From NCBI RefSeq assembly GCF_001187845.1, contig NZ_CP012160.1:372001-436000 (forward strand): a stretch of 64,000 bases of DNA, read 5' to 3'. This DNA comes from Octadecabacter temperatus (GTDB lineage Bacteria; Pseudomonadota; Alphaproteobacteria; Rhodobacterales; Rhodobacteraceae). The translations under genes and the position numbers were made by a program. Positions 50,636-60,836 of this stretch are shown here, piece by piece. The stretch's first letter is position 1. The number at the start of each line of letters is the position of its first letter. Under the pieces are notes generated by a model, which worked only from the letters and a program-made list of their open reading frames with translations, did no database searches and had not been told where the DNA came from.

Positions 50636-52024
50636 TTAAGCGTGGATTGCACCGTCGCCACAAGCCAGCGCGGCTTCACGCACAGCTTCTGAATAAGTCG
50701 GGTGGGCGTGGCATGTGCGTGCAAGATCTTCAGCAGCGGCGCCAAATTCCATAGCAACACAAACCTCATGAATCAGGTCACCAGCCATCGGGCCAATGAT
50801 ATGTGCGCCCAAGATGCGGTCCGTCGCCTTATCCGCGAGGAGCTTTACGAAACCGTCACCAGCAAAGTTCGCCTTGGCGCGGCCGTTGCCCATGAAGGAG
50901 AACTTGCCGACCTTGTAATCGACGCCCTCATCCTTGAGCTGTTCTTCGGTTTTGCCAACATTCGCGACCTCAGGGTGGGTGTAGATGACACCAGGTATCA
51001 CACCATAGTTAACATGAGGTTTCTGTCCGGCGAGGCCCTCAGCGCAGGCCATGCCTTCGTCTTCGGCTTTGTGGGCCAACATCGGACCGTCGATGCAGTC
51101 ACCGATCGCGTAAATGCCAGCAACGTTTGTCGCGTAGTTGCCATCTGTCTTGATCTGGCCGCGTTCAGAACGCTCAACACCAAGTGCTTCAAGGCCAAGC
51201 CCGTCAACGTAAGGGCGACGACCTGTAGCAACCAGAACAGTGTCGGCGTCGATTGTCGCTTCACTGTCATCTTTGCGCAATTTGTAGGTGACTGTGGCCT
51301 TGCCGCCTTTGGATTTAACGCCTTGCACCGCTGCGCCCATGACAAAGTTAATGCCTTGTTTCGTCAGCATCTTTTGGAACTGACGCTGGACTTCGCCGTC
51401 CATGCCAGGCGTCACTGCGTCGAGGAATTCAACGACGGTCACTTCAGACCCAAGGCGGCTGTAAACGGACCCAAGCTCAAGCCCGATGACGCCTGCGCCA
51501 ATCACGACCAGCTTGTTCGGTATCTTCTTCATTTCCAGCGCGCCCGTTGAGGACACGACAGTCTTTTCATCGATCTCAACACCGGGAAGCGAGGAAACCT
51601 CGGAACCGGACGCGATGATGATGTTCTTGGCCTCGTGGACCTCATCGCCGACTTTGACTTGGCCCGCAGCAGGGATCGAACCCCAACCCTTAAGCCAGTC
51701 CACTTTGTTCTTTTTCATAAGGAATTCAACGCCTTTGGTGTTCTGACCAATGACGTCGTCCTTATACGAGAGCATCTGTTTCCAATCGACCGACTGGGTC
51801 TTACCCTTCAGGCCCATTGCTGCGAAATTGTGCTGTGCTTCGTGCAGCATGTGGGACGCGTGGAGCAATGCTTTGGACGGGATACAGCCCACGTTCAGGC
51901 AGGTGCCGCCAAGCGTTTCACGCCCCTCAACGATAGCTGTTTTAAGACCCAATTGCGCGCAACGAATAGCGCAGACATAGCCGCCGGGGCCGGAACCGAT
52001 GATGATGACGTCGTAGCTGGACAT
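50636..52024 (-). CDS. lpdA: Dihydrolipoyl dehydrogenase (E3)
   Basis: A 462-residue flavoprotein that reoxidises lipoyl groups of the 2-oxoglutarate dehydrogenase complex. The FAD motif [19 protein letters not shown] is at the N-terminus, the redox-active disulfide in [17 protein letters not shown], the NAD motif [19 protein letters not shown] near residue 180 and the active-site His in [21 protein letters not shown] precedes the ATG. It ends the TCA block; two small membrane-protein genes separate it from odhB. The upstream region has four phased 11-bp repeats. Confidence 0.96.
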   Translation of the reverse strand: MSSYDVIIIGSGPGGYVCAIRCAQLGLKTAIVEGRETLGGTCLNVGCIPSKALLHASHMLHEAQHNFAAMGLKGKTQSVDWKQMLSYKDDVIGQNTKGVEFLMKKNKVDWLKGWGSIPAAGQVKVGDEVHEAKNIIIASGSEVSSLPGVEIDEKTVVSSTGALEMKKIPNKLVVIGAGVIGLELGSVYSRLGSEVTVVEFLDAVTPGMDGEVQRQFQKMLTKQGINFVMGAAVQGVKSKGGKATVTYKLRKDDSEATIDADTVLVATGRRPYVDGLGLEALGVERSERGQIKTDGNYATNVAGIYAIGDCIDGPMLAHKAEDEGMACAEGLAGQKPHVNYGVIPGVIYTHPEVANVGKTEEQLKDEGVDYKVGKFSFMGNGRAKANFAGDGFVKLLADKATDRILGAHIIGPMAGDLIHEVCVAMEFGAAAEDLARTCHAHPTYSEAVREAALACGDGAIHA

Positions 52025-52046
52025 GGGGTTTTCCTTCGAATTTGGG

Positions 52047-52090
52047 CTGTAAAGAACCTGTATAGAATCCGTATATATTCTGTATATACA
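52047..52090. repeat. Four tandem 11-bp repeats upstream of lpdA
   Basis: On the plus strand CTGTAAAGAAC, CTGTATAGAAT, CCGTATATATT and CTGTATATACA follow each other without gap. Every unit has GTA at positions 3-5 and an A/T-rich 3' part, so the motif returns once per helical turn. It fills most of the 72-bp gap between lpdA and the MAPEG gene. Candidate regulator binding array. Confidence 0.75.
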
Positions 52091-52096
52091 GCTGCC

Positions 52097-52486
52097 TTAC
52101 ATCAGAGTTGAGATAATCATGATGACGGTCGCCATAAAGCCGACGAACCAGATGAGAGAGCGCCACGGGCCTTTGCCGATGAGATAGGCAGGGACGTATA
52201 GCACGCGGGCGATAAGATAGGCCCAAGCGGCGGTTTGGGTGAGCGATGTGGATTGATCGGACAGGGTGACCACGACCACGGCGAGGGTGAACAGGATCAA
52301 CCCCTCAAAATGGTTGTTCAACGCACGTCGTGCGCGGCCAGCGTAGCCCTGAAGCTCGACAGGGGTGTCGCGTGGGCCGAGTGCAACTTTTGTCGGCACC
52401 TGCATGTTCGCCAGCGTTGAGTAGAGGAAGAATTGAAGTGCTTGCAGCAGGCCTGCGAGGGCGAGGATGGTGAGTTCGGGGGTCAT
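52097..52486 (-). CDS. MAPEG family membrane protein
   Basis: A 129-residue protein with four membrane helices. RRALNNHFEGLILFTLAVVVV and AWAYLIARVLYVPAYLIG are the MAPEG (membrane-associated eicosanoid/glutathione metabolism) marks. The bacterial members have no assigned substrate. The start overlaps the upstream gene by 4 nt, within the odhB-lpdA segment of the operon. Confidence 0.9.
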   Translation of the reverse strand: MTPELTILALAGLLQALQFFLYSTLANMQVPTKVALGPRDTPVELQGYAGRARRALNNHFEGLILFTLAVVVVTLSDQSTSLTQTAAWAYLIARVLYVPAYLIGKGPWRSLIWFVGFMATVIMIISTLM

Positions 52487-52893
52487 TTGTCTTCTTTCAA
52501 AAACGCTTCGGGGACCATCATTTCTGCCACATCGCTATTGAACCAAGGATCATCTTCTTCAAGCGGGAGCTCAAGACCACGGAGGTGTTCCGAACTACCG
52601 GTCCCATGCTCAATCCTCGAACGTAGCCTCGAATGGCGGTCTTGAGCTACCTTCAGTAATTTTTCTCTAGTTTCCTCGTCGTTAGAGCTTTCGATCATGC
52701 AGCTCAAAAGCGTGGACAACTCATTTTCAATGAGCATGTATTCAGCGGAACGTCTGGTTTGAACCTGACGTATTGTTTGAACAGTCTTGGTAATTACCTC
52801 CAAGTCTCTTTGAAGTCGCCGAACGGCGGTAAAGATGAGCCAGAGCAAAACTAGCAATATGGCAGGCCAAAGCCAGTGTTCAAACTCAGTCAT
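52483..52893 (-). CDS. Membrane-anchored coiled-coil protein of unknown function
   Basis: A 136-residue protein from MTEFEHWLWPAILLVLLWLIF; the frame open to 52962 passes through an intergenic palindrome cluster and is unlikely to be coding there. One N-terminal membrane helix is followed by a charged, probably coiled-coil segment (VRRLQRDLEVITKTVQTIRQV...ENELSTLL) and an acidic tail. No family recognised. Its stop overlaps the MAPEG start (ATGA). It sits unexpectedly between odhB and lpdA. Confidence 0.6.
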   Translation of the reverse strand: MTEFEHWLWPAILLVLLWLIFTAVRRLQRDLEVITKTVQTIRQVQTRRSAEYMLIENELSTLLSCMIESSNDEETREKLLKVAQDRHSRLRSRIEHGTGSSEHLRGLELPLEEDDPWFNSDVAEMMVPEAFLKEDK

Positions 52894-52905
52894 TTTATCA
52901 TATCG

Positions 52906-52981
52906 CCCGTGCTTGCACGGGCAGCCCCCGACCCTCCCCACGGGAGGGGGCTTCACCCCCACCCAGGGTCGCGGGCTGCCC
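52906..52981. repeat. Nested palindrome cluster downstream of odhB
   Basis: A 7-bp hairpin CCCGTGC-TT-GCACGGG (52906-52921) is followed by a long imperfect inverted repeat of 17-bp arms (52919-52935 with 52965-52981, 16 of 17 matching). Inside the long repeat are CCCTCCC/GGGAGGG and GGGGG/CCCCC hairpins. It fills the gap between odhB and the next gene and looks like a REP-type intergenic element or a strong transcript-stabilising structure. Confidence 0.6.
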
Positions 52982-52998
52982 TATGTTGCGTGCAGTCA

Positions 52999-54480
52999 TT
53001 AGAGGTCCATGAGGAGGCGACGTGGATCCTCAAGCGCTTCTTTGACTCGTACGAGGAATGTCACAGCGCCTTTGCCGTCTACGATGCGGTGATCGTAGGA
53101 CAGGGCGAGGTACATCATCGGGCGGATCACGACTTCACCTTTGATCGCCATCGGGCGGTCTTGGATTTTGTGCATGCCCAAGATGCCGGACTGTGGTGGG
53201 TTCAGGATCGGTGAGGACATCAGCGAGCCGTAGACGCCACCGTTAGAGATGGTGAACGTACCGCCCTGCATTTCTGCCATGGACAGTTTGCCGTCGCGGG
53301 CTTTCGCGCCCATTTCGGCGATGGCTTTCTCGATGCCAGCGAAGGACATCTGATCCGTGTCGTTCAGAACCGGAACCACGAGGCCCGTTGGCGTACCCGC
53401 CGCGATGCCCATGTTGACGTAGTTTTTGTAGACCACATCGGTGCCGTCGATCTCGGCATTCACCTCAGGCACTTCTTTCAGGGCGTGGATACAAGCCTTG
53501 GTGAAGAAGGACATGAAGCCGAGTTTGACACCGTGCTTCTTGAGGAACAGGTCTTTGTACTCGTTGCGCAGGGCCATCACCTCGGTCATGTCGACCTCGT
53601 TGTAGGTGGTCAGCATGGCGGCGGTGTTCTGAGAGTCCTTGAGGCGACGCGCGATGGTCTGGCGCAGGCGCGTCATCTTCACGCGTTCTTCGCGGGCTTC
53701 TTGGTTTGCAGCGACTGGCGCGCGTGGCGGTGCGGCTGCAACAACTGCGGGCGCAGGGGCTGCCAATGCGTTCAACACGTCCTCTTTCATCACGCGGCCG
53801 TCTTTGCCGGTGCCTGTGACGTCTGTCAGATTGTTTTCTGCCATCAGTTTTTTGGCGCTTGGCGCGTCTTCGACGTCCTTTGCTGAGGATGCCGCTGCCG
53901 GAGCCGCGGCTGCCGCTGCTGCGGGCGCTGGGGCCGCGTTTGCGTCTGTGGACATGATCGCGAGCTTGCCGCCCGCTTCAACTGTTGCGCCTTCTTCGGC
54001 AAGGACTGTGGTCAACACGCCAGCGGCAGGTGCAGGCACCTCAACAGAAACTTTGTCGGTCTCAAGCTCACACAGCATTTCATCTGCGACGAATGCTTCG
54101 CCCGGCTTTTTGAACCATGTGGATACTGTTGCTTCGGTTACGGATTCACCGAGCGTTGGGACCATGATGTCCATTTCATTTCCTCCGGATGCAGGTTCGG
54201 CCGCCGCTTTTGCAGCAGGAGCAGCCTTTGTTGGGGCGGCTTCGCCACCAGCTGAGATTTGAGCCAGTAGCGCATCAACACCAACTGTATCGCCTTCGGC
54301 AGCTACGATTTCGGACAGGGTGCCAGCGGCGGGTGCTGGGACCTCAACCGTTACTTTGTCTGTTTCAAGTTCACACAGCATTTCATCCTGCGCGACAGTA
54401 TCGCCGGGCTTTTTGAACCATGTTGCGACAGTTGCTTCTGTGACGGATTCGCCAAGGGTTGGGACGCGGACTTCGGTCAT
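52999..54480 (-). CDS. odhB: 2-oxoglutarate dehydrogenase E2 (dihydrolipoyl succinyltransferase) with two lipoyl domains
   Basis: A 493-residue protein. Two lipoyl domains lie in tandem, residues 2-77 and 104-178, each with ELETDKV; the lipoylated lysines should be K42 and K143. Most OdhB/SucB proteins have only one. An E1/E3-binding domain follows ([31 protein letters not shown], near 215-245) and then the catalytic domain with [16 protein letters not shown] near the end (His and Asp of the acyltransferase). An internal GGAGG-N7-ATG at residue 103 could initiate a one-lipoyl form. The ATG overlaps the sucA stop by 1 nt. Confidence 0.95.
   Translation of the reverse strand: MTEVRVPTLGESVTEATVATWFKKPGDTVAQDEMLCELETDKVTVEVPAPAAGTLSEIVAAEGDTVGVDALLAQISAGGEAAPTKAAPAAKAAAEPASGGNEMDIMVPTLGESVTEATVSTWFKKPGEAFVADEMLCELETDKVSVEVPAPAAGVLTTVLAEEGATVEAGGKLAIMSTDANAAPAPAAAAAAAPAAASSAKDVEDAPSAKKLMAENNLTDVTGTGKDGRVMKEDVLNALAAPAPAVVAAAPPRAPVAANQEAREERVKMTRLRQTIARRLKDSQNTAAMLTTYNEVDMTEVMALRNEYKDLFLKKHGVKLGFMSFFTKACIHALKEVPEVNAEIDGTDVVYKNYVNMGIAAGTPTGLVVPVLNDTDQMSFAGIEKAIAEMGAKARDGKLSMAEMQGGTFTISNGGVYGSLMSSPILNPPQSGILGMHKIQDRPMAIKGEVVIRPMMYLALSYDHRIVDGKGAVTFLVRVKEALEDPRRLLMDL
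54174..54186 (-). promoter_or_regulatory. Internal ribosome-binding site within odhB
   Basis: On the minus strand GGAGG (54186-54182), seven bases, then the ATG of Met103 (54174-54172), which begins [17 protein letters not shown], a canonical OdhB N-terminus. It is probably the remnant start of a single-lipoyl ancestor and may still be used. Confidence 0.5.
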
Positions 54481-57437
54481 TATTTTGATCCTTTAACGGT
54501 GAGCGCTTCGTCAACGAGAGCGGCTTGTTCTGCTTTGTGGCGCGACGCGAGGCCCGTTGCGGGCGATGCGGAAGCGGCGCGACCCGCGTAAACGGGACGT
54601 GTGTGTGTGGCTTTGATCCGTGTGAGGACCCATTCGATGTTGGGTTCCATGAACGACCAAGCGCCTTGGTTCTTTGGCTCTTCCTGACACCAAACCATTT
54701 CGGCATTCGCGAAGCGTTCCAATTCCTTCACCGCGGACTGTGCTGGGAAAGGATAGAACTGTTCGTAGCGCATGATGTAGACGTCATTGATGCCACGTGC
54801 GTCGCGTTCTTCCAGAAGGTCATAGTAGACTTTGCCTGAACACATAACGACGCGTTTGATTTTGTCGTCTGCAACCAATTTAGTGTCTGAATTTCCGTGC
54901 TGGGCGTCGTCCCACATAATGCGGTGGAAGGATGAACCGTCTTGGAATTCTTCCGCTTTGGACACTGCCATCTTGTGACGCAAAAGCGATTTCGGCGTCA
55001 TCATTATCAGCGGCTTGCGGTAGCTGCGGTGCAACTGACGGCGCAGGATGTGGAAGTAGTTGGCCGGTGTTGTACAGTTCGCAACGATCCAGTTGTCGCC
55101 GCCACACATGGTGAGGAAACGTTCCAGACGTGCGCTTGAGTGTTCTGGCCCTTGGCCTTCATAACCGTGCGGTAACAGGCAAACGAGACCGGACATGCGC
55201 AGCCATTTGGATTCACCAGAACTGATGAATTGGTCAAACATGATCTGCGCGCCGTTGGCGAAATCACCGAACTGGGCTTCCCAAAGGGTCAGCGCGTTTG
55301 GTTCTGCCAACGAGTACCCATATTCAAATCCAAGCACGGCATATTCAGACAACATGGAGTCGATGACTTCGTAGTTGCCTTGGCCGTCACGGATATGGTT
55401 GAGCGGGTAGTAACGCTCTTCTGTGTCTTGGTTCACGAGGCCAGAGTGACGCTGCGAGAACGTACCACGTGTGGAATCCTGACCGGACAGGCGAACAGGG
55501 TAGCCTTCAGTCATTAAAGAACCAAACGCGAGCGCCTCACCAGTTGCCCAATCGAACCCTTCGCCGGTTTCGAACATCTTGGCTTTCGCGCCAAGAATAC
55601 GGCCAACGGTTTTGTGCAGTGGGAAGCCTTCGGGTGCAGAGGAAAGCGCCTGACCGATTTGGTCAAACGTTTCTTTCTTGATCGCGGTTTTACCGCGCTG
55701 ATATTTGTCTTTCTGGCTGTCCAGATGGGACCACTTGCCATCAAGCCAGTCAGCCTTGTTTGGCTTGTAGTCAGTTCCGGCTTCGAATTCAGCAGCCAGA
55801 TAATCCTGGAACGTCTGCTTCATATCCTCAATCTCGCCCTCAGGCATGAGGCCGTCTTTCACGAGGCGGTCTGTATAGAGCGTCAGTGTTGTCTTTTGCT
55901 GTTTGATCTTCTTGTACATCACCGGGTTGGTGAACATCGGTTCGTCGCCCTCATTGTGACCAAAGCGGCGGTAACAGATGATGTCCAGAACCACGTCTTT
56001 GTGGAACTTCTGGCGGAATTCAGTCGCGACGCGTGCGGCGTGAACCACGGCTTCTGGGTCGTCGCCATTCACGTGGAAAATCGGTGCTTCGACGACCAGC
56101 GCGTTGTCGGTCGGGTAGGGGGATGAGCGCGAGAAGTGCGGCGCAGTTGTGAACCCGATCTGGTTGTTGACGACGATGTGCATTGTGCCGCCTGTGCGGT
56201 GACCGCGCAGACCTGAAAGCGCAAAGCCTTCTGCAACAACGCCTTGGCCCGCAAAGGCCGCATCGCCGTGCAGCAGGATCGCCATGGATTTCGTGCGGTC
56301 GACGTCGTTTGTCTGGTCCTGTTTGGCGCGCACTTTACCAAGAACAACTGGGTTCACGGCCTCAAGGTGGGACGGGTTCGCAGTCAAAGACAGGTGAACC
56401 GAATTGCCGTCGAACTCACGGTCAGATGACGCGCCGAGGTGGTATTTCACGTCGCCAGAACCATCAACGTCTTCGGGCTTAAAGGAACCGCCCTGAAATT
56501 CGTTGAAGATCGCGCGGTACGGCTTTTCCATAACATTGGCGAGAACGGACAGGCGGCCACGGTGGGGCATGCCAATCACGATATCTTGGAGACCCAACTG
56601 GCCGCCACGTTTGATGATCTGCTCCATCGCGGGGATCAGGCTTTCGCCGCCATCAAGGCCGAAACGCTTGGTGCCCATGTATTTGACGTGGAGGTATTTC
56701 TCAAAGCCTTCGGCCTGAACAAGGCTGTTTAGGATCGCCTTGCGGCCTTCTTTGGTGAAGGCAATCTCTTTGCCGTAGCCCTCAATGCGTTCTTTCAGCC
56801 AGCCCGCTTCTTCTGGGTTGGAGATGTGCATGTATTGCAGCGCGAACGTGCCGCAATAGGTGCGGCGCACGATGGCGATGATTTCGTTCATCGTTGCGTG
56901 CTCAAGGCCCAGCACGTTGTCGATGAAGATCTTGCGATCCATATCGGCGGCGGTGAAGCCGTAAGACGCGGGGTCCAGCTCAGGGTGTGGAGTCTGGTCG
57001 CGCATGCCGAGCGGATCAAGGTCAGCAACCAAGTGTCCGCGAATACGGTAGGCGCGAATGATCATCAGAGCGCGGATGGAATCCAGAACCGCATTGCGCA
57101 CTTGGCCCTCAGATATGGCAACGCCTGCATCTGCGGCCTTTGCTTTGATCTTCTTGCCCGCAGCCTCAGGCTCAGCGGCCCACTGACCGTCAAGCGCGGC
57201 TGTTAGGTCGTCATTCGGAACAGGCGGCCAATCGGCGCGGCCCCAAGAGGCGCCAGCGGCCTCGGCTTTGGCATCGGATGGGGCATCCCCCAAGGACGCG
57301 AAAAAGTCTCGCCAGCTTTCATCGACCGCATTCGGATCATCCGCATACCGCGCATAAAGCTGCTCGATATATTCCGCGTTGTGCCCTTGCATGAAGGAAG
57401 AAGCGTGAAAGATGTCGTTGGAAGATTGATCAGTCAT
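54480..57437 (-). CDS. sucA: 2-oxoglutarate dehydrogenase E1
   Basis: A 985-residue thiamine-diphosphate enzyme from [28 protein letters not shown]; the frame to 57464 adds an unlikely leader. It decarboxylates 2-oxoglutarate and succinylates the OdhB lipoyl groups. [22 protein letters not shown] and [16 protein letters not shown] are E1o-specific ThDP segments; the C-terminal half ends with [20 protein letters not shown]. The order sucD-sucA-odhB is normal for alphaproteobacteria. A hairpin at 57468 separates it from sucD. Confidence 0.96.
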   Translation of the reverse strand: MTDQSSNDIFHASSFMQGHNAEYIEQLYARYADDPNAVDESWRDFFASLGDAPSDAKAEAAGASWGRADWPPVPNDDLTAALDGQWAAEPEAAGKKIKAKAADAGVAISEGQVRNAVLDSIRALMIIRAYRIRGHLVADLDPLGMRDQTPHPELDPASYGFTAADMDRKIFIDNVLGLEHATMNEIIAIVRRTYCGTFALQYMHISNPEEAGWLKERIEGYGKEIAFTKEGRKAILNSLVQAEGFEKYLHVKYMGTKRFGLDGGESLIPAMEQIIKRGGQLGLQDIVIGMPHRGRLSVLANVMEKPYRAIFNEFQGGSFKPEDVDGSGDVKYHLGASSDREFDGNSVHLSLTANPSHLEAVNPVVLGKVRAKQDQTNDVDRTKSMAILLHGDAAFAGQGVVAEGFALSGLRGHRTGGTMHIVVNNQIGFTTAPHFSRSSPYPTDNALVVEAPIFHVNGDDPEAVVHAARVATEFRQKFHKDVVLDIICYRRFGHNEGDEPMFTNPVMYKKIKQQKTTLTLYTDRLVKDGLMPEGEIEDMKQTFQDYLAAEFEAGTDYKPNKADWLDGKWSHLDSQKDKYQRGKTAIKKETFDQIGQALSSAPEGFPLHKTVGRILGAKAKMFETGEGFDWATGEALAFGSLMTEGYPVRLSGQDSTRGTFSQRHSGLVNQDTEERYYPLNHIRDGQGNYEVIDSMLSEYAVLGFEYGYSLAEPNALTLWEAQFGDFANGAQIMFDQFISSGESKWLRMSGLVCLLPHGYEGQGPEHSSARLERFLTMCGGDNWIVANCTTPANYFHILRRQLHRSYRKPLIMMTPKSLLRHKMAVSKAEEFQDGSSFHRIMWDDAQHGNSDTKLVADDKIKRVVMCSGKVYYDLLEERDARGINDVYIMRYEQFYPFPAQSAVKELERFANAEMVWCQEEPKNQGAWSFMEPNIEWVLTRIKATHTRPVYAGRAASASPATGLASRHKAEQAALVDEALTVKGSK

Positions 57438-57467
57438 TATGGCACCCAAAGGCAAAATGGACAAAGA

Positions 57468-57488
57468 CCGCCCTTTGGAAAAGGGCGG
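57468..57488 (-). terminator. Hairpin between sucD and sucA
   Basis: A perfect 9-bp stem CCGCCCTTT / AAAGGGCGG with a 3-nt loop, 10 nt after the sucD stop on the minus strand. It is followed by TCTTTG, a weak tract, so it may be only a partial terminator or an mRNA end-protecting hairpin. Confidence 0.55.
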
Positions 57489-57497
57489 CCAGATTGT

Positions 57498-58382
57498 TTA
57501 TTTGGAGATAGCTTCCAGCACAGCTTCGCCCAATGTCGCAGGGCTATCAGCCACAACGATACCAGCAGACTTCATTGCTTCGATCTTGCTTTCAGCATCG
57601 CCTTTACCACCAGCAACAATCGCACCAGCGTGGCCCATGCGGCGGCCTGGAGGGGCTGTGCGGCCTGCGATGAAACCAGCAGTTGGCTTCCAGCGGCCCT
57701 TTTTCTTTTGGGCTGTCAGGAATTCAGCGGCTTCTTCTTCTGCGGAACCACCGATTTCACCGATCATGATCATGGAGTGTGTTTCGTCGTCGTCGAGGAA
57801 CATGTCCAAGATATCGATGTGCTCAGTGCCCTTGATAGGGTCGCCGCCGATGCCTACAGCAGTGGATTGGCCAAGGCCGGAGTCAGATGTCTGCTTCACG
57901 GCTTCGTAAGTCAGCGTACCGGAACGCGACACAACGCCAACAGAACCACGCTTGTGGATGTGGCCCGGCATGATGCCGATTTTGCATGCGTCAGGTGTGA
58001 TAACGCCTGGGCAGTTTGGACCAACGAGGCGGGACTTGGAGCCTTCCAAAGCGCGCTTCACTTTCATCATGTCCAGAACTGGAATGCCTTCAGTGATACA
58101 GATGATCAATTCCATCTCGGCGTCGATCGCTTCGAGGATGGAATCCGCTGCGAAGGGCGGAGGCACGTAGATCACAGAAGCATTCGCTTCAGTCACATGC
58201 ATCGCTTCGTGAACGGAGTTGAAGATCGGCAGGTCAAGGTGCGTTTGACCGCCCTTACCAGGTGTCACGCCGCCAACCATTTTGGTGCCATAAGCGATGG
58301 CCTGCTCAGAGTGGAATGTACCCTGAGAGCCCGTCAGACCCTGACAGATTACTTTGGTGTTTTCGTCGATGAGAATAGCCAT
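57498..58382 (-). CDS. sucD: Succinate-CoA ligase alpha subunit
   Basis: A 294-residue protein. The CoA-binding Rossmann domain begins [27 protein letters not shown]; the phosphorylated His lies in [15 protein letters not shown] near residue 245. With SucC it converts succinyl-CoA to succinate and a nucleoside triphosphate. It starts 11 nt after a lipoprotein gene, which with another lipoprotein separates it from sucC, a break in the usual sucCD pairing. Confidence 0.96.
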   Translation of the reverse strand: MAILIDENTKVICQGLTGSQGTFHSEQAIAYGTKMVGGVTPGKGGQTHLDLPIFNSVHEAMHVTEANASVIYVPPPFAADSILEAIDAEMELIICITEGIPVLDMMKVKRALEGSKSRLVGPNCPGVITPDACKIGIMPGHIHKRGSVGVVSRSGTLTYEAVKQTSDSGLGQSTAVGIGGDPIKGTEHIDILDMFLDDDETHSMIMIGEIGGSAEEEAAEFLTAQKKKGRWKPTAGFIAGRTAPPGRRMGHAGAIVAGGKGDAESKIEAMKSAGIVVADSPATLGEAVLEAISK

Positions 58383-58393
58383 TGGGGCGTCCT

Positions 58394-58963
58394 TTATTCG
58401 GTAACAGTTGCGATAGCTTCAACGCGGCCGAGGCCTGGTTGAGCTTGAACGAGAGAGAAGTAGATGACTGGAGGGGCATTCGGCACGACAAAGACGTTTT
58501 CCGCCGTGTCCGCACCAAATTGCATTTCTCCAATATTAACGGCTGAGCCGCCGTGTTTTTGTTGCACGTAGTTTGAAATTGCCGAGCTCAGGTCCCGGCC
58601 TTCTTTCAGCATGATCATGCAAACCTTGGCGCCATCACGATTGCCTAGCGCCACCAGTGGCGCGCCATTTTCGCTGGCCCACATTTCAAGGCCGTCAAAT
58701 GATGCGGTTGCCATCAGGAAGTAACCATTTGCCTGAACTGCAGCACGCGTTCCCGCTGGATTGGCTGGGAAGCGGCCACAAAATGCGTCAAATGTTGTGA
58801 TTGCGGTTGCTGGGCTTACGGACGGTGCGACTGTTTCAGCTGTAATTGAGTCGACACGTTCCAGCGCCTCTGGCGTGATTGTAACACCCGGCGCGGGTGT
58901 TTCACAGGCAGCGAGGGTGCTGAGCGTGAGGGCTGAAAGGGCGAGGTTCTTAAACATGCGCAT
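58394..58963 (-). CDS. Lipoprotein inserted between sucC and sucD (second)
   Basis: A 189-residue protein with a lipoprotein signal peptide ending LSTLAAC (Cys19). The mature part has two further cysteines (FDAFCGRF and KVCMIML) about 60 residues apart and ends with [19 protein letters not shown]. No family recognised. It follows the other lipoprotein by 2 nt and precedes sucD by 11 nt, so it belongs to the suc operon. The spacing of its cysteines matches the neighbouring lipoprotein, suggesting an old duplication. Confidence 0.75.
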   Translation of the reverse strand: MRMFKNLALSALTLSTLAACETPAPGVTITPEALERVDSITAETVAPSVSPATAITTFDAFCGRFPANPAGTRAAVQANGYFLMATASFDGLEMWASENGAPLVALGNRDGAKVCMIMLKEGRDLSSAISNYVQQKHGGSAVNIGEMQFGADTAENVFVVPNAPPVIYFSLVQAQPGLGRVEAIATVTE

Positions 58964-58965
58964 CT

Positions 58966-59412
58966 TTAATAGGTTCCATACAAAAAGGCAGTTATTGATC
59001 CGGTTGCATTGATCCGCAGATCAACATCTGGAAATTCAGCAGCTACTCGGTCTCGGGCTTCCTCAACGGTTTCAATTGGTGTCCAAACCATGGAACAGAA
59101 CGGGTTGTTTCCACTCGTGCTGGCGGGCTGAACATTGAAACTGATGACGTACTGGTTGTCGGTATAGATTTCGATGCTTTCGTGGAACGTGTAGCGCGAG
59201 GTTTCGAGCAAATGCAGCGCGTTACGAAGGCGCCCTTCGTTGATAAAGCAAACACGCCTGAACTCGGACATAGCGAAATCCAAGTTAACAGTTTCGACAC
59301 CCGCATCGGGCATCAAGAACAACTCTTCACGCACCGCATCTTTTTCGGCGTCTGACATGCAAGCCCCAAGAAACATGAGGCTTGCACTTAAAGAGATGGC
59401 GAGTTTGCGCAC
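58966..59412 (-). CDS. Lipoprotein inserted between sucC and sucD (first)
   Basis: A 148-residue protein with a lipobox ASLMFLGAC (Cys18). The mature part carries cysteines in FRRVCFINEG and FCSMVWTP about 55-60 residues apart, then an acidic helix and the C-terminal INATGSITAFLYGTY. No family recognised. It begins 11 nt after sucC. The pairing with the next lipoprotein, similar length between cysteines and shared envelope location suggest a two-gene module. Confidence 0.75.
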   Translation of the reverse strand: MRKLAISLSASLMFLGACMSDAEKDAVREELFLMPDAGVETVNLDFAMSEFRRVCFINEGRLRNALHLLETSRYTFHESIEIYTDNQYVISFNVQPASTSGNNPFCSMVWTPIETVEEARDRVAAEFPDVDLRINATGSITAFLYGTY

Positions 59413-59423
59413 GGTTCGGGTCC

Positions 59424-60617
59424 TTAACCTTTAACCGCTTTTACGATCTTTTCGGCGCCGTCTTTCAGGTCGTCCGCTGCGATCACGTCAACGTCGGAGT
59501 TGTTGATGATGGCTTTGCCTTCTTCAACGTTTGTCCCTTCGAGACGAACGACGAGCGGAACCTTCAGGCCCACTTCTTTCACCGCAGAAACAACGCCCTC
59601 GGCGATTACATCACAGCGCATGATGCCGCCGAAGATGTTGACGAGGATGCCTTTGACCTGTGGGTCAGACGTGATGATTTTGAAGGCTTCGGTCACTTTC
59701 TCTTTGGTGGCACCGCCACCAACGTCGAGGAAGTTCGCAGGCTCAGCACCGTAAAGCTTGATGATGTCCATTGTCGCCATCGCGAGGCCAGCACCGTTGA
59801 CCATGCAGCCGATTTCGCCGTCGAGGGCGATGTAGTTCAGGTCGAACTTGGAGGCTGCCAATTCTTTCGGGTCTTCTTCTGTTTCGTCGCGCAGGGCCGC
59901 GATGTCAGCGTGGCGGTAAACCGCGTTGCCATCAAAAGCCACTTTAGCGTCGAGAACTTTAAGATCACCGGAGTCAGTTACGATCAACGGGTTGATCTCA
60001 AGCATCTCCATGTCTTTTTCAGTGAAGGCTTTGTAAAGCTGGCCCATCAGTTTCACGCACTGCTTAACCTGCTGGCCTTCAAGGCCAAGGGCGAAGGCAA
60101 CGCGGCGGCCGTGATAGGCTTGGTAGCCAGTCGCCGGATCAACTGTGAAATTCAGGATCTTTTCAGGTGTGTTCTCAGCCACTTCTTCGATGTCCATGCC
60201 GCCTTCAGTGGAGACAACGAAACCGATGCGGGATGTCTGACGATCAACCAGCAGGGCGAGGTACATTTCTGTTTCAATGCCAGAACCGTCTTCGATGTAG
60301 ATGCGGTTCACTTGCTTGCCGGCTGGGCCAGTCTGGTGCGTGACCAATGTGCGGCCCAACATCTTCTTGGCTTCTTCAGCCGCTTCAACTGCGGACTTCG
60401 TCAGGCGAACACCGCCGGCATCGCCAGCGTCTGCTTCTTTGAATTTACCTTTGCCGCGGCCACCTGCGTGGATCTGCGCCTTAACAACCCAAAGCGGGCC
60501 GTCCATTTCGCCAGCAGCTGTTTTTGCGTCTTCAGCCTTGAGGACTGCGCGGCCATCACTGACGGGCGCCCCGTATGAAGCGAGCAGTGCTTTTGCCTGA
60601 TATTCGTGAATGTTCAT
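59424..60617 (-). CDS. sucC: Succinate-CoA ligase beta subunit
   Basis: A 397-residue ATP-grasp protein starting [35 protein letters not shown] (near residue 47), [27 protein letters not shown] and [13 protein letters not shown] are diagnostic. It supplies the nucleotide and succinate sites. It is the first gene of the suc operon; two TGTGATCACA palindromes lie 100-130 bp upstream. Confidence 0.96.
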   Translation of the reverse strand: MNIHEYQAKALLASYGAPVSDGRAVLKAEDAKTAAGEMDGPLWVVKAQIHAGGRGKGKFKEADAGDAGGVRLTKSAVEAAEEAKKMLGRTLVTHQTGPAGKQVNRIYIEDGSGIETEMYLALLVDRQTSRIGFVVSTEGGMDIEEVAENTPEKILNFTVDPATGYQAYHGRRVAFALGLEGQQVKQCVKLMGQLYKAFTEKDMEMLEINPLIVTDSGDLKVLDAKVAFDGNAVYRHADIAALRDETEEDPKELAASKFDLNYIALDGEIGCMVNGAGLAMATMDIIKLYGAEPANFLDVGGGATKEKVTEAFKIITSDPQVKGILVNIFGGIMRCDVIAEGVVSAVKEVGLKVPLVVRLEGTNVEEGKAIINNSDVDVIAADDLKDGAEKIVKAVKG

Positions 60618-60716
60618 GAAGTCGTCCTTCGGTCTGATATGCGTTAAAACGATATAGACCTATTTTGAATTCATTCAGAAAGGGTTTCTTGGCGGAATCG
60701 CCGAAAAAGCGACATT

Positions 60717-60747
60717 TGTGATCACAGCTTTAAAAAGTGTGATCACA
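60717..60747. promoter_or_regulatory. Two TGTGATCACA operators upstream of sucC
   Basis: Identical 10-bp palindromes at 60717-60726 and 60738-60747, with flanking TT and AA that make the whole element a perfect inverted repeat. Their centres are 21 bp apart, two helical turns. The same palindrome is at the start of the GntR gene at 49011. Probable binding site for that regulator. Confidence 0.65.
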
Positions 60748-60836
60748 AATAGCTGCCGCCGGTTTGATGTACCCCGACAACTATGCGATTCGTGATAACG
60801 AAAGGGTTAATTCTGCAGCCGAAAGTGATTGCGATC

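Noticed and set aside
57381..58442. Long plus-strand open frame opposite sucD
   Set aside because: It mirrors the codon pattern of sucD, a strongly conserved gene; the translated product is Cys/His-rich and unlike any family.
59382..60578. Long plus-strand open frame opposite sucC
   Set aside because: Shadow of sucC on the other strand, with Phe/His/Val-rich content typical of antisense frames.
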